A stretch of 64,000 nucleotides of DNA from Bacteroides stercoris ATCC 43183 (GTDB lineage Bacteria; Bacteroidota; Bacteroidia; Bacteroidales; Bacteroidaceae), in contig NZ_CP102262.1 in NCBI RefSeq assembly GCF_025147325.1, forward strand, positions 434,001 to 498,000, given 5' to 3'. A program made the translations under genes and the position numbers. Below are positions 48,642 through 57,818 of this stretch, in pieces. Under the pieces are notes generated by a model that was not told the DNA's origin, did no database searches, and saw only the letters and a program-made list of their open reading frames with translations. The first letter of the stretch is position 1. Each line of letters begins with the position of its first letter.

Positions 48642-49118
48642 TTATTCGCCAACCGCTCCGAGCAATCCTGCACAGGCGTCTTCCAATATATCGAGTACGT
48701 ATTCAAACCCCTCGGCTCCGCCATAATAAGGGTCGGGCACGTAATCGGCATGGGCAAACTTAGTACAGTATTCCGTCATGCGATGTATCTTTCCGCATGC
48801 TTCCACAGAAGGGGCACGCTCTTTCAAATCATCAATATTACGGTCATCCATTCCGATAATCAAATCGAACTCATAGAAATCATCCGTACGTACCGGACGG
48901 GAACGGTGCGTCAGGTTGTAACCCCGACGGGCGGCATGGGCACGCATCCTGCTGTCGGGCAGCTCTCCCTGATGATAGGAAAGAATACCTGCCGAGTCGA
49001 TAACGAACTCATCTTCACGCCCAGCCTCTTCTATCAAATGCCTCATCACCCCTTCCGCCGAAGAAGAGCGGCAAATGTTGCCCAGGCAAACAAACAATAT
49101 CTTTTTCTTCTCTTTCAT
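48642..49118 (-). CDS. Low molecular weight protein tyrosine phosphatase
   Basis: A 158-residue cytosolic phosphatase. Active-site loop CLGNICRSS (Cys11 to Ser19, C-x5-R-S) and the general-acid Asp in YVPDPYYGG near residue 126 are intact. The start is MKEKKKILFVCLGN; seven further in-frame residues upstream are unlikely. It lies 44 bp downstream of priA on the same strand. No tyrosine-kinase or capsule operon is adjacent, so it looks like the stand-alone housekeeping type. Confidence 0.92.
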   Translation of the reverse strand: MKEKKKILFVCLGNICRSSSAEGVMRHLIEEAGREDEFVIDSAGILSYHQGELPDSRMRAHAARRGYNLTHRSRPVRTDDFYEFDLIIGMDDRNIDDLKERAPSVEACGKIHRMTEYCTKFAHADYVPDPYYGGAEGFEYVLDILEDACAGLLGAVGE

Positions 49119-49162
49119 ACTCAAACACATATTAAACATTCCGCAACCCGCACTACGGCTAT

Positions 49163-51625
49163 CTACATCGGGTCTACATCATAATATACAATCAGCGACT
49201 TGAAACGGTCTTCCATTATCATCTCCTTCTGTACCTGCAGCAACAATTCGCGGACACGCGCCATAGGAGCTTTGGTTTCAATCTTCACTACAATTTTGCG
49301 GATAAACAGCGTCTGCACACGTGCCACCGGCGGTTTATCCGGCCCTAACACCCGATTGCCGAAGATGGCACGCAGCTTGCCCGCCATAGTCTGCGCCATC
49401 AAATCGAGCAGGGACTCATTGCGGTTCTTCAGATACACATATATGAGGCGATAATAAGGGGGATAATGAAACATCTGCCGCTCGGCAAGCTGTCCGTCGA
49501 CCATGCCTTCGTAGTCGTTGGCAATTACCTGAGGGATGATAGGATGCTCAATGCTCTTGGTCTGCAACACTACCCTGCCCCTTTTATTCTTCCGTCCGGC
49601 ACGCCCTGCCACCTGCGCCATCAACTGGAAAGCACGCTCATAGGCACGAAAATCCGGATAGTTCAGCATCGTATCCGCATTCAGAATGCCTACCACGCTT
49701 ACGTGGTCGAAGTCCAGCCCTTTGGAAACCATTTGCGTACCGATAAGAATATCCGTCTTTCCCTGTTCAAAATCGGCGATGATACGCTCGTAGGCCGCGC
49801 GTGTGCGGGTGGTATCCAGGTCCATACGGGCAACGGTCGCTTCGGGAAACAGGAGTTTGACGTCGTCCTCTATCTTTTCCGTACCGAAACCGCGGTTGCG
49901 CAAGTCCGTTCCTTCGCAAGCGGGACAGATGCGGGGCAGTTGATAGGTATATCCGCAATAGTGGCAGGTCAGTTGGTTCAGTCCTTTATGATAGGTCAGG
50001 CTGACATCACAGTTCTTACATTTGGGAACCCACCCGCACGTATGGCATTCTATCATCGGGGCAAACCCCCTGCGGTTCTGAAACAGAATGACCTGTTCTT
50101 TCCGTTCCAGTGCCTCGCGGACATATTGCAGCAACAAAGGGGAAAAGGGCCCGTTCATCCGCTTCTTGCGCTGCAACTCCTTGATGTCGACCGGAATAAT
50201 CTCCGGCAACTGTATCTCCTTGTACCTCTCCTTCAGCTCCACCAGCCCGTACTTTCCGGACATGGCGTTGTGCCAGGTTTCTATGGAAGGCGTCGCCGTG
50301 CCCAGCAGGGTCTTGGCGCCATACAGCGCAGCCAGCACAGTGGCGGCATTACGTGCATGGTAGCGGGGGGCGGGGTCCTGTTGCTTATATGTGTTCTCGT
50401 GCTCCTCGTCCACGATAACCAGGCCCAGCTTGCGGAAGGGCAGGAACACGGAAGAACGCACTCCCAGAATGATGTCATATCCACTGTCCGAAAGCTGTTT
50501 CTGCCAGATTTCCACCCGTTCGGCATCCGGAAACTTGGAGTGATAAATGCCCAGACGCGAACCGAACACCCGTTGCAGCCTTTCTGTAATCTGTGTAGTC
50601 AGCGCTATTTCCGGCAACAGATACAGCACCTGCTTCCCTTGCCGGATAACTTTTTCTATCAGATGGATGTAAATCTCCGTCTTTCCGCTGGACGTGACTC
50701 CATGCAGCAAACAGACATTCTTTGTCCGGAAACTTTCCACAATGCTGTCGTATGCCCGCTGCTGATGCCCGTTCAAAGGATTTAAAGGGAGGGTTGTCCG
50801 GGCAGCGGCTGCATTCAGCCTGCCTATTTCCTGCTGGTATACCTCAAAGACCCCGCGTTCCACCAACCCGTTGAACACGGCAGGCGTAGCAGAAGTCCGC
50901 TGCAAAAGTTCCTTCTTGGTGACTTCTTTCGGCGTTTTACCCAAACAGGCGGAAAGTTCGATGTACTTCATCAGCAAGTCCAACTGTTTGGGAGCGCGGC
51001 GCTGCAGTTCGTCAAAGAAGAAGTGCAGACGGTGTTCATTGCCTGCCGCTTCCGTCAGGCGTACGCGGGTCTCGGTCTTGGGCTTGTAGGTGCGCTTCAG
51101 TTCTTCTTTCACAAAGACCGCCTCTTTATCCAGCAAGGATTTAATTACGGACAGGATATTCCTGATGCCGCTCTCCTTCTCCAGTTTCGTAATGCACTGC
51201 TCCGGCTCCGCGGCAAGCAGGTTCAGTATCTTCTGTTCCTTTTCGGGCAGTTGCACATCCGATTCGAAATCGGGGTTATACTCCACGATGGTCTCGCTCT
51301 CCAGCTTCAGGCCTGAAGGAAGCGCCGCTTTATAGACATCGCCCCGGGTACAGAGATAATAATCCGCCAGCCAGTCCCAAAACCTGAACTGCTCGGGCAG
51401 CAGGATGGGATGCGCATCCAGCAGGGCACTCACTTCCTTTACCTCGTACCCGGCCGGTGCGGAATAGTGTATGTTCTGCACAATAGCCGTATAGTATTTC
51501 TTCCGTCCGAAAGGAACAACCACCCGGCAGCCAATCTGTACAATCCCCGCCATATCCTCCGGCAGCGAGTATGTAAAGCAGGCATGCAGGGGAAGGGGCA
51601 ATATGACATCTACGAACTTTTCCAT
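49163..51625 (-). CDS. priA: Primosomal protein N' (replication restart helicase PriA)
   Basis: Binds stalled forks and reloads the replicative helicase. The start is MEKFVDVILPLPLHACFTYS, giving 820 residues. Walker A GVTSSGKTE begins at about residue 309, the DEEH box is at 406-409, and the zinc-binding region contains CHTCGWVPKCKNCDVS followed by CHYCGYTY and CPACEG, all eight Cys present. The 3'-DNA-end-binding N-terminal domain (about 1-110) is recognisable. The LMW phosphatase gene follows closely. Confidence 0.96.
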   Translation of the reverse strand: MEKFVDVILPLPLHACFTYSLPEDMAGIVQIGCRVVVPFGRKKYYTAIVQNIHYSAPAGYEVKEVSALLDAHPILLPEQFRFWDWLADYYLCTRGDVYKAALPSGLKLESETIVEYNPDFESDVQLPEKEQKILNLLAAEPEQCITKLEKESGIRNILSVIKSLLDKEAVFVKEELKRTYKPKTETRVRLTEAAGNEHRLHFFFDELQRRAPKQLDLLMKYIELSACLGKTPKEVTKKELLQRTSATPAVFNGLVERGVFEVYQQEIGRLNAAAARTTLPLNPLNGHQQRAYDSIVESFRTKNVCLLHGVTSSGKTEIYIHLIEKVIRQGKQVLYLLPEIALTTQITERLQRVFGSRLGIYHSKFPDAERVEIWQKQLSDSGYDIILGVRSSVFLPFRKLGLVIVDEEHENTYKQQDPAPRYHARNAATVLAALYGAKTLLGTATPSIETWHNAMSGKYGLVELKERYKEIQLPEIIPVDIKELQRKKRMNGPFSPLLLQYVREALERKEQVILFQNRRGFAPMIECHTCGWVPKCKNCDVSLTYHKGLNQLTCHYCGYTYQLPRICPACEGTDLRNRGFGTEKIEDDVKLLFPEATVARMDLDTTRTRAAYERIIADFEQGKTDILIGTQMVSKGLDFDHVSVVGILNADTMLNYPDFRAYERAFQLMAQVAGRAGRKNKRGRVVLQTKSIEHPIIPQVIANDYEGMVDGQLAERQMFHYPPYYRLIYVYLKNRNESLLDLMAQTMAGKLRAIFGNRVLGPDKPPVARVQTLFIRKIVVKIETKAPMARVRELLLQVQKEMIMEDRFKSLIVYYDVDPM

Positions 51626-51706
51626 TGCAACGGCAAAGATAACGTAAAAAAACGGCGTTGCCAATCAAAATCGGCAACGCCATACAGAGATAATCCCGTT
51701 ATATCT

Positions 51707-52285
51707 TTAGAACAGGTAAGCAGCGGAAATCTGCCAGGTCTTATTCTTTGTTCCGATAGCCTCACTGGCACTCTTCCAGGTGAACGAGTCGCCGCAAGGA
51801 ATCGTATAGTTGAAACCTATCTGCAAATGCTGAACCAGTTTCACACCGGCTCCCACATTGATACCCACCTGCGCTTTCTTGCTTTCCAGCTTTCTTCCAT
51901 CTTCAAAATTCTTATCACCCTTGAAGTTGAAGAAGAAGTCCGGACCGGCCGCTACATAAATACCCAGCATACTGCCCAGACCGATGGAATATTTCAGATT
52001 GACAGGTATGTCCAGCCCCGATTGCTTCATATCAAGGCCTTCCATCTTATCGCCTTTCTGAGAATACAGCAACGCACCGTCCACTCCCAGTCCTATAACG
52101 GGAATCGTTATTTCCGCCATAGGTCCGAAAAAGAATCCGGTAGAGTTGTCTTTCATTCCTTCTAACTTGAGTTTCGACAAGTTCACACCGCCTTTCACAC
52201 CAAACTTAATCAACTGAGCTTGGGCAGGCATAGCCAATGCCATGCAGCATACAGCTATCATAAAAACACTAAAGAACTTTTTCAT
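51707..52285 (-). CDS. Outer-membrane beta-barrel protein (PorT-like)
   Basis: A 192-residue protein with a cleavable signal peptide (MKKFFSVFMIAVCCMALAMPAQA, cut after Ala23). The mature part alternates hydrophobic and polar residues, starts IKFGVKGGVNLSKL and ends with a Phe (WQISAAYLF), as outer-membrane barrels do. It matches the small 8-strand PorT-type barrels common in Bacteroidetes. The specific role is unknown. It is separated from priA by an 81-bp gap. Confidence 0.85.
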   Translation of the reverse strand: MKKFFSVFMIAVCCMALAMPAQAQLIKFGVKGGVNLSKLKLEGMKDNSTGFFFGPMAEITIPVIGLGVDGALLYSQKGDKMEGLDMKQSGLDIPVNLKYSIGLGSMLGIYVAAGPDFFFNFKGDKNFEDGRKLESKKAQVGINVGAGVKLVQHLQIGFNYTIPCGDSFTWKSASEAIGTKNKTWQISAAYLF

Positions 52286-52311
52286 AATTCAATACGTTTA
52301 AATTTCGTGGA

Positions 52312-52319
52312 CAAATATA
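52312..52319 (-). promoter_or_regulatory. Promoter -7 box for the beta-barrel gene
   Basis: Minus-strand TATATTTG, 27 bases upstream of the ATG at 52285. A TTG lies 22 bp further upstream, longer than the usual spacing. Confidence 0.5.
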
Positions 52320-52537
52320 TGCAAATTATCCCTTAAAAAAACAACAGGCATTCCGAATTGTTCAAAATTAAAACAAGAGTTCCGGTGCGTCACCGGTGGA
52401 AAACCGTCCCAATCTCCAGCCCGGAACATTCCGTATGCCGGTGTTTTTCCACGACATCCCTTATGTATAAAGGAGAAATACCCTATGCAAAAACCTGCTA
52501 TGCCACATCGTTTTCCTCGTCCTGCAACTGCGGGCTG

Positions 52538-52603
52538 TATGGCCCGCATATGGAAACCGTACGGCCCGCAACCGGCAACCGGAGAGCCCGCAATTGGAAA
52601 ACG
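52538..52603. repeat. Three tandem 22-bp imperfect repeats with an inverted partner
   Basis: Units at 52538-52559, 52560-52581 and 52582-52603 share the pattern TAnGGCCCGCAAnnGGnAACCG. Just upstream (about 52509-52537) CGTTTTCC...GCGGGCTG is an inverted relative of the last unit. The array is in the 744-bp gap 52286-53029, which has no credible gene. Confidence 0.7.
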
Positions 52604-52800
52604 AGGTTTTACATCCGGCTTTCCTACATTATACATGCTGTAAAACGACAAAACCAACGGGCAACGGTGCCATTAAGCCGCAGAGTTTGGAACGCTCCGC
52701 CCTTGAAAAACAGAGGCTTTTAACCGCAGTTAACAAATTTCGCTTCACATAGGTTTTACATCTGTGTATAAGCCTGTTACAACAAACAAGAAGGATAAAA

Positions 52801-52913
52801 GTGACGACCGGAAGTGACGACAAACAATTGGTCAACACTCTCGTCACCATTGTCAACACCCTCTCTATCCCCCTTCTGCAAAGGGATAGAACACTACCGG
52901 TGACGAGTGACGA
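52801..52913. repeat. GTGACGA motif cluster
   Basis: GTGACGA occurs directly at 52801, 52814, 52900 and 52907, and inverted (TCGTCAC) at 52841-52847. GTCAACAC also occurs twice between them, and a small hairpin (ATCCC...GGGAT, 52867-52887) lies inside. The cluster is upstream of the GNAT gene but its function is unknown. Confidence 0.55.
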
Positions 52914-52980
52914 GAAAAAACGTATTTTCTTTTTTAGGAGATTAAAAATGCAAGATAGGCATCGGAAAGCATAGATTGAC

Positions 52981-52988
52981 TACCTTTG
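52981..52988 (+). promoter_or_regulatory. Promoter -7 box for the GNAT gene
   Basis: TACCTTTG matches TAnnTTTG, 41 bases before the ATG. No -33 TTTG is clear. Confidence 0.55.
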
Positions 52989-53029
52989 CAAAACATTATT
53001 CAAAAAAATACATTTCTTTATTACGGAAT

Positions 53030-53521
53030 ATGATAGAAATCAGGAAAACAGAGATTGCAGAACTCGGCATCCTTATGGAGCTTTTTGAACAGGGAAAGCG
53101 CATCATGCGCAAAAGCGGAAACATGAAACAGTGGACCGGCGGCTATCCCGATGAAGAACTTGTAAAGAAGGACATCGAGAACGGAAACAGCTACGTATGC
53201 CTCGATGAAGAACAGAACATAGTAGGGACTTTCACCTTCATACAAGGGAACGACCCTACTTACGCCCGAATTTACGAAGGAGCATGGAGTGACGACACGC
53301 GTCCCTACGGCGTCATCCACCGCCTGGCAAGCACAGAACAAAGCAAAGGAGTGGCATCCGCCTGCCTGCAATGGTGCTACCGCCAGATTCCCAACCTACG
53401 GGCAGACACGCACCGCGACAACCATATCCTGCAACACATCCTCAAAAAACACGGCTTCCAATATTGCGGCATCATATACCTGCAGAATGGAGACGAACGG
53501 CTGGCCTTTCAGAAGCTGTAG
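53030..53521 (+). CDS. GNAT family N-acetyltransferase
   Basis: A 163-residue cytosolic protein that should transfer an acetyl group from acetyl-CoA to an unknown small-molecule or protein acceptor. The start is MIEIRKTEIAELGILMELFE; a longer frame begins at a TTG in the promoter region and is rejected. The GNAT core is visible as VIHRLASTEQSKGVASACLQ (motif A, acetyl-CoA pyrophosphate binding; divergent R/Q-x-x-G-x-A) and RADTHRDNHILQHILKKHGF (motif B). Substrate cannot be predicted. It is convergent with the helicase gene, 20 bp away. Confidence 0.88.
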   Translation: MIEIRKTEIAELGILMELFEQGKRIMRKSGNMKQWTGGYPDEELVKKDIENGNSYVCLDEEQNIVGTFTFIQGNDPTYARIYEGAWSDDTRPYGVIHRLASTEQSKGVASACLQWCYRQIPNLRADTHRDNHILQHILKKHGFQYCGIIYLQNGDERLAFQKL

Positions 53522-53541
53522 CGACAGCACACGCACCAAAC

Positions 53542-55986
53542 TCATACGGGCCGGCTGCCGCCATACTTCTTCTTCAGCTCCTCCACGGTTGTTCCGGTGA
53601 AATACTCTTCCACGAAATCCCAACGCTGGCCGTCGGTCAGAGTATCCGTACCGAAGAAAAAGGAGAACAGCTCAATCTGCTCCTCGAAGATACGTTCGTT
53701 CGTGTCCAGTATAAGATTATGATATTCGTCGGAATCCGCCAACTGTTGCAGAAGTTCCGGGTTATCGAACCGTACATGCACGCAAGGCGTACCGCCTCCC
53801 TCAACGCTGAACGACAGGCAGTCGAGCATGGAAAGAAGGTTGAGCAACATATTCAAATCGGAGAACGGAGTGCAATAGAACTGCAAGCGGTCGCCCCTGT
53901 TGCCTGCGATACGCTGGGCGAACAGCTTCTGATAACGGGACAGAAGCAGGTCGAAACCTTTGGTGACGGTAAACGAGAGCTCGTTCGAGTCTTTCTTCTT
54001 GACGCTGCTGATGTAACTTACGCTGCGCCCCTCCTCGGTGCGGCTTTCCAGCAACGAACCGATGAAACGTTTGGCCGACGGCACATCCATGCCGTGCTCG
54101 GCAAACACCGCACGCAACTCCTCCTCGTCGAAACGGCCTTTCGACTTCAGCAAAGCTGTTTTCAGCATCAATACCAGGCTCTTGAACAAAGCATCCATGC
54201 GCTGGCGGATAACCGTTGCATCCTCTTTCAGCAACACCTCGTGCTTGCCCACCGAAACAGCACGTGAACCTTCCCACAACATGCCGCTGTTCAGTTTCTG
54301 CTTGAACTCCCTGTATCCCAACTCCGGAAAACGCTCTTCCCAAAGAGTGTCCAAACGGGCACGGTAGACTCCCTCTTCACCGTCCACCCCGGTAAGATAG
54401 GCCTGAAATTCGCGTGCAAAGGCATCGCCCGTCTTGTCCTGGATGTAACCCTCCGTCAACAGATTTTGCGGACTTACCTCCAGCAGACGTGTGCCGTAGC
54501 GTTGCTCCAAATCATCCTCCAGCCACAGCAGGGCCGTTTTGATAAGCTGCCCCAACTCGGCCTCGTACTCCAGCTTATTCTTGGTACGCGGCAACTTCAC
54601 CACGAACTCAAAGTCGGACAGGGAAACAAGTATCTCTTCCTTCTTCCCTTTCATCCGATATACCTCCATGAGTTTCTTCAGGATAAGTTCCAGTTGGTCC
54701 TGCCCGATGTTGCCGGTCTGGTGCAGACGCTTCATGTAATAAAAGTCGCGTTCGTGATAATCGGTGGCGGCAATACCCTGCACATCCGCATCACGGGCGG
54801 CACGGCCTATTTCCTGAATGTAATCGACAAACGTGCTGGAAGGCGCCACGTGGTAAACACGGTCGATGTCGCTGATGTCCACTCCCATGCCGAAAGCTTT
54901 TGTAGCAACAATCATCCGCTTCGTGCCCTCTTTAAAGTCCCTGACGATGGCAGCCTTCTGCGCCTTGTCCTTCTTGCCGTAGTAAGAGGCCACCAGACGC
55001 CAGTCGGCAGGAGCCACCCAGGTCTTGATACGCATATCTATGCCACCGGCAAAAGGATAGTAAAGCAGCGCCTTATGCCCGTCGAGAAACTCCTCCACAC
55101 GCCCGGATATGACGCGTTGCTTGCCTTTGTCATAAGTCTCTCCCTCTTCCAATGTGAGCCGGCGGATGTCAAAACCGATGTTCTTGCGCCTGACCGTACC
55201 TACATAAAGTATGCAAGGTTCCATTTGCAGGGAGCGGATGGTATCGAATACCATATCGTTGCCGCCTTTGGGATTCCACACGGCAGTGGCGGTAAGGGCA
55301 AACAGGGGGAACGAATAACCGAGGTTCTGTTTCAATGCGTCCAAATAACGCCCCAGAAACCAATAGTCCACGCGGAACTCTTTGCCCCAGGTGGTTACCG
55401 TATGCGCCTCATCGACAACAACCATACCGATGCGGCGGTTGCCGATAAAATGTTTGATGTCGTAGGAGAGCAACAGCTCCGGTGAAAGATAGAACAAGTC
55501 GATTTCCCCCTCACGCACCGCCCGGTACACTTCCATCTTCTGCTCCGGTGAAAGGTCGGAAGACGCATATGCCACACGTTCATACCCTACGTCCTGCAAG
55601 CCTTCCACCTGGTCCACAATCAGCGCTTTCAAAGGAGAGACAACGATAGTCAGCAGGTTATATTCTTTTCCCAGATAGATGGCGGGGAGCTGGAACAAGA
55701 GAGACTTTCCCGCACCAGTCGGAGCAGTCAGCAGGATATTGTCGGGCTGTTCCCCGCCTTTGTACGCCTTTTCCGCTTCCCGGATTACATTTTCAACCAG
55801 TTGTCCCTGAGAAATACAGAGAGTATCCCTGTTTTTAAACAAATCATCGTAAATCTCAAGATTGCGGAACCCGTCGTAACCATAGGTCTCTTTCAGCAGT
55901 TCCGTTACACTTTGCCGGCACTCCCCGGGCAAGTGGCGTTCTTTCAATACGGGCAAGCGGTGTGCCTCTCCTGTTTGTGTCATCAT
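53542..55986 (-). CDS. RecQ-like superfamily 2 DNA helicase with long unassigned C-terminus
   Basis: An 814-residue protein. The first ~85 residues are helical. The helicase core (about 85-420) has Walker A TAPTGAGKS (87-95), DEAH box (192-195) in VVVDEAHTVTTWGKEFRVDY, ALTATA (motif III) and EIGRAARDADVQG (motif VI), where RecQ has GRAGRDG. The TTWGKEFRVDYWFLG segment parallels the RecQ aromatic loop (ISQWGHDFRPEY). The RecQ zinc Cys cluster and a recognisable HRDC domain are missing; about 390 C-terminal residues match nothing I can name. It is probably a repair or anti-mobile-element helicase. Its neighbours give no clue, and it seems to be transcribed alone. Confidence 0.85.
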   Translation of the reverse strand: MMTQTGEAHRLPVLKERHLPGECRQSVTELLKETYGYDGFRNLEIYDDLFKNRDTLCISQGQLVENVIREAEKAYKGGEQPDNILLTAPTGAGKSLLFQLPAIYLGKEYNLLTIVVSPLKALIVDQVEGLQDVGYERVAYASSDLSPEQKMEVYRAVREGEIDLFYLSPELLLSYDIKHFIGNRRIGMVVVDEAHTVTTWGKEFRVDYWFLGRYLDALKQNLGYSFPLFALTATAVWNPKGGNDMVFDTIRSLQMEPCILYVGTVRRKNIGFDIRRLTLEEGETYDKGKQRVISGRVEEFLDGHKALLYYPFAGGIDMRIKTWVAPADWRLVASYYGKKDKAQKAAIVRDFKEGTKRMIVATKAFGMGVDISDIDRVYHVAPSSTFVDYIQEIGRAARDADVQGIAATDYHERDFYYMKRLHQTGNIGQDQLELILKKLMEVYRMKGKKEEILVSLSDFEFVVKLPRTKNKLEYEAELGQLIKTALLWLEDDLEQRYGTRLLEVSPQNLLTEGYIQDKTGDAFAREFQAYLTGVDGEEGVYRARLDTLWEERFPELGYREFKQKLNSGMLWEGSRAVSVGKHEVLLKEDATVIRQRMDALFKSLVLMLKTALLKSKGRFDEEELRAVFAEHGMDVPSAKRFIGSLLESRTEEGRSVSYISSVKKKDSNELSFTVTKGFDLLLSRYQKLFAQRIAGNRGDRLQFYCTPFSDLNMLLNLLSMLDCLSFSVEGGGTPCVHVRFDNPELLQQLADSDEYHNLILDTNERIFEEQIELFSFFFGTDTLTDGQRWDFVEEYFTGTTVEELKKKYGGSRPV

Positions 55987-56011
55987 TAATATAATGGGGG
56001 ATTAAAAAGAA

Positions 56012-56060
56012 AAAAAGATAGTATTCCGGCCATAGTAAAGGCCTTCGTACTACCTCTTTC
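56012..56060 (-). terminator. Probable terminator between the DUF2795 gene and the helicase gene
   Basis: On the minus strand GGTAGTA and TACTATC form the outer stem, GGCC/GGCC the inner stem with an internal loop, and TTTTTTTC follows. It lies about 50 bases after the DUF2795 stop. Confidence 0.6.
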
Positions 56061-56109
56061 TATAATTTGTATATCCGTAAGCCGACGGATGAAATTCAAT
56101 CAAAGCGCA

Positions 56110-56331
56110 TCAATACTCCTCTTCGTTGAAGAAGAAATCTTCTTTGCTGGGATAATCAGGCCAAATATCTTCAATACTTTCATAAATCTCGCCTTCATCT
56201 TCCATTTCCTGCAGGTTCTCAATAACCTCAAGCGGAGCACCCGAACGCATGGCATAATCAATCAATTCGTCCTTAGTTGCCGGCCAAGGGGCATCTTCCA
56301 GTTTAGATGCCAATTCCAATGTCCAATACAT
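56110..56331 (-). CDS. DUF2795 family small acidic protein
   Basis: A 73-residue, very acidic cytosolic protein (MYWTLELASKLEDAPWPATK...). The segment PATKDELIDYAMRSGAPLEV with ENLQEM is the DUF2795 core; the C-terminus is DYPSKEDFFFNEEEY. The function of the family is unknown. It has its own promoter and a terminator, so it is a single-gene unit. Confidence 0.88.
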   Translation of the reverse strand: MYWTLELASKLEDAPWPATKDELIDYAMRSGAPLEVIENLQEMEDEGEIYESIEDIWPDYPSKEDFFFNEEEY

Positions 56332-56382
56332 AGTTTCTAAGTATTAAAATTGTGAGTAGTAATTCCTTTCTTTATTTTTCGG

Positions 56383-56412
56383 CAAAAGTATAACAAAATA
56401 TTTCACTTGCAA
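56383..56412 (-). promoter_or_regulatory. Promoter of the DUF2795 gene
   Basis: Minus-strand -33 TTG (56410-56412), 19-bp spacer, -7 TACTTTTG (56383-56390). The -33 element lies inside the 3' end of the adenosyltransferase gene. Confidence 0.7.
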
Positions 56413-56966
56413 CTATTATTCCAAAATATTTCTTCTTTTTTCTCGTCTTGGTTCATTTTACGCGAAAGAACGAACAAATAGTCAGATAGACGGTTTACAT
56501 AGGCCAACAGCTCGGAAGAGATGTCCGTCTGTTCCGCCAAAGCAAGAATGCGACGTTCGGTACGGCGGCAAACGGTACGGCAGATATGACAAACGGAGGC
56601 TCCGCGACTCCCGCCCGGAAGAATAAAAGCAGAGAGAGGGGGAAGCTTGTCGTCCAGCCGGTCTATCTCGCGCTCTATCGCCTCCACCTGTTCCGGGGTG
56701 ATGATACTCGCCTCCTTCAGCCGTGTCTTTTCACGATCCGTAGCAAGGTAAGAACCTATTGCAAACAATCTGTCCTGGACTTGCTGCAGGAACTGCCTGT
56801 CGGGCTCGTCGGAAAGGAAAGTAATCAGAAACCCCAGATTGGAATTCAGTTCGTCCACCGTACCGTAGGCTTCGAGGCGGATGTGGGTTTTAGGAACACG
56901 CGTGCCTCCTACAAGGGAAGTGGTTCCTTTATCTCCGGTCTTTGTGTATACAAGGCTTTTCTTCAT
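56403..56966 (-). CDS. Cob(I)alamin adenosyltransferase, PduO type
   Basis: Adenosylates corrinoids to make coenzyme B12. The 187-residue trimeric-type protein has the ATP-binding N-terminus [20 protein letters not shown] (about 2-21), the [12 protein letters not shown] helix, and [20 protein letters not shown] with the conserved Arg-x-x-Cys-Arg motif. The start is ATG 56966; an in-frame TTG at 57005 that overlaps the upstream stop is less likely. It follows the methyltransferase-like gene by 35 bp and is probably co-transcribed. No cobalamin riboswitch was found upstream. Confidence 0.92.
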   Translation of the reverse strand: MKKSLVYTKTGDKGTTSLVGGTRVPKTHIRLEAYGTVDELNSNLGFLITFLSDEPDRQFLQQVQDRLFAIGSYLATDREKTRLKEASIITPEQVEAIEREIDRLDDKLPPLSAFILPGGSRGASVCHICRTVCRRTERRILALAEQTDISSELLAYVNRLSDYLFVLSRKMNQDEKKEEIFWNNSCK

Positions 56967-57001
56967 AATGGTCTTTTTTCCTTTGAAACGCCTAAAGGTA
57001 A

Positions 57002-57637
57002 TCAAAAGTTGACAATATAGTCTTGTTTTATCCTGGTTTTATCAAAGAAAATAATACCGAGATCGTAAAGGTCGAAAGTGATGCCTGCCTTTTCGTGCCG
57101 GCTGATACGCCTCCAAACGGCACGCATCCGGGAAGTATAACGGATACCTTCGATTACAAAGACGGACGTTTGCGCAGTGCGGTCGGCACAGATACGGAAC
57201 ACCTCTTCCACAAACTCCGGACGGCGGTAATCGTGCAGGTATAAAAAGTCGACAGACGCGCCACTCTCCAGAAACAGTTCGGACAGGTCGGCGGCAGCAG
57301 TGTAGTCCGCCCCTTCCTTCGCAGCTTTCAAATATAAGGAAGAGGCAGCCTGCATGCCTGCATCCACAATCGTAGCCGGCTGTGCATAATTTACCAGCCG
57401 GAACAGAAGCCGTTTCACCTTTAAGGACTCGTACCCCCATGCCCGGTCTTTCTGCGGCATAAGCCTCTTCTGCTCGGAAGCCAGCTCCTTATACTTATAA
57501 TAAGGAGTAGTTTCATAGATAACGTGCGTTATCAGGTTGAAGGCGAAAGGCGAGTGCACCCCGTAACCGCAGCGGTGGCGGAATCGGTACAGCCAGATAA
57601 AAGGGCGCTTTAGCGCAAGTAACATACGGTTCATCAC
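57002..57637 (-). CDS. Methyltransferase-like protein (class I SAM fold, degenerate)
   Basis: A 211-residue protein. The N-terminal [20 protein letters not shown] resembles Bacteroidetes class I SAM-dependent methyltransferase-like proteins. The expected SAM-binding motif I (E-x-G-x-G-x-G) is replaced by [16 protein letters not shown] (about 91-106), with only one Gly. It may therefore be inactive or bind something else. Conserved co-location with the adenosyltransferase gene, 35 bp away, may be functional. Family assignment is from pattern recognition only. Confidence 0.65.
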   Translation of the reverse strand: MMNRMLLALKRPFIWLYRFRHRCGYGVHSPFAFNLITHVIYETTPYYKYKELASEQKRLMPQKDRAWGYESLKVKRLLFRLVNYAQPATIVDAGMQAASSLYLKAAKEGADYTAAADLSELFLESGASVDFLYLHDYRRPEFVEEVFRICADRTAQTSVFVIEGIRYTSRMRAVWRRISRHEKAGITFDLYDLGIIFFDKTRIKQDYIVNF

Positions 57638-57659
57638 AAGTTAATTCTTTATTGTGTTG

Positions 57660-57667
57660 CAAAAATA
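57660..57667 (-). promoter_or_regulatory. Promoter -7 box for the methyltransferase-like gene
   Basis: Minus-strand TATTTTTG matches TAnnTTTG, 23 bases upstream of the ATG at 57637; no clear -33. Confidence 0.45.
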
Positions 57668-57818
57668 CGGAAAAACCTGAAACGGAAGCTAACCGCACAG
57701 CTTTCCTTTGATAACTGTCCCCCCGCCGGACGAATAATTTTCCCGAAATGTACCGTATCCGGGAACCATTCCCACTGCAGAATGTTCTCTATGGAAATAA
57801 CCCAAAACCCAACGGATA

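Noticed and set aside
48633..48658. Hairpin GAGCGGT/ACCGCTC across the two convergent stop codons
   Set aside because: Only 7 bp with a 12-nt loop and no T-run on either strand; too weak to call a terminator.
49466..50785. 439-codon frame antisense to priA
   Set aside because: Shadow of priA with all helicase and zinc motifs on the other strand.
56967..57001. Cobalamin riboswitch before the adenosyltransferase gene
   Set aside because: The gap to the upstream gene is only 35 bp, and no B12-box-like sequence was seen before either gene.
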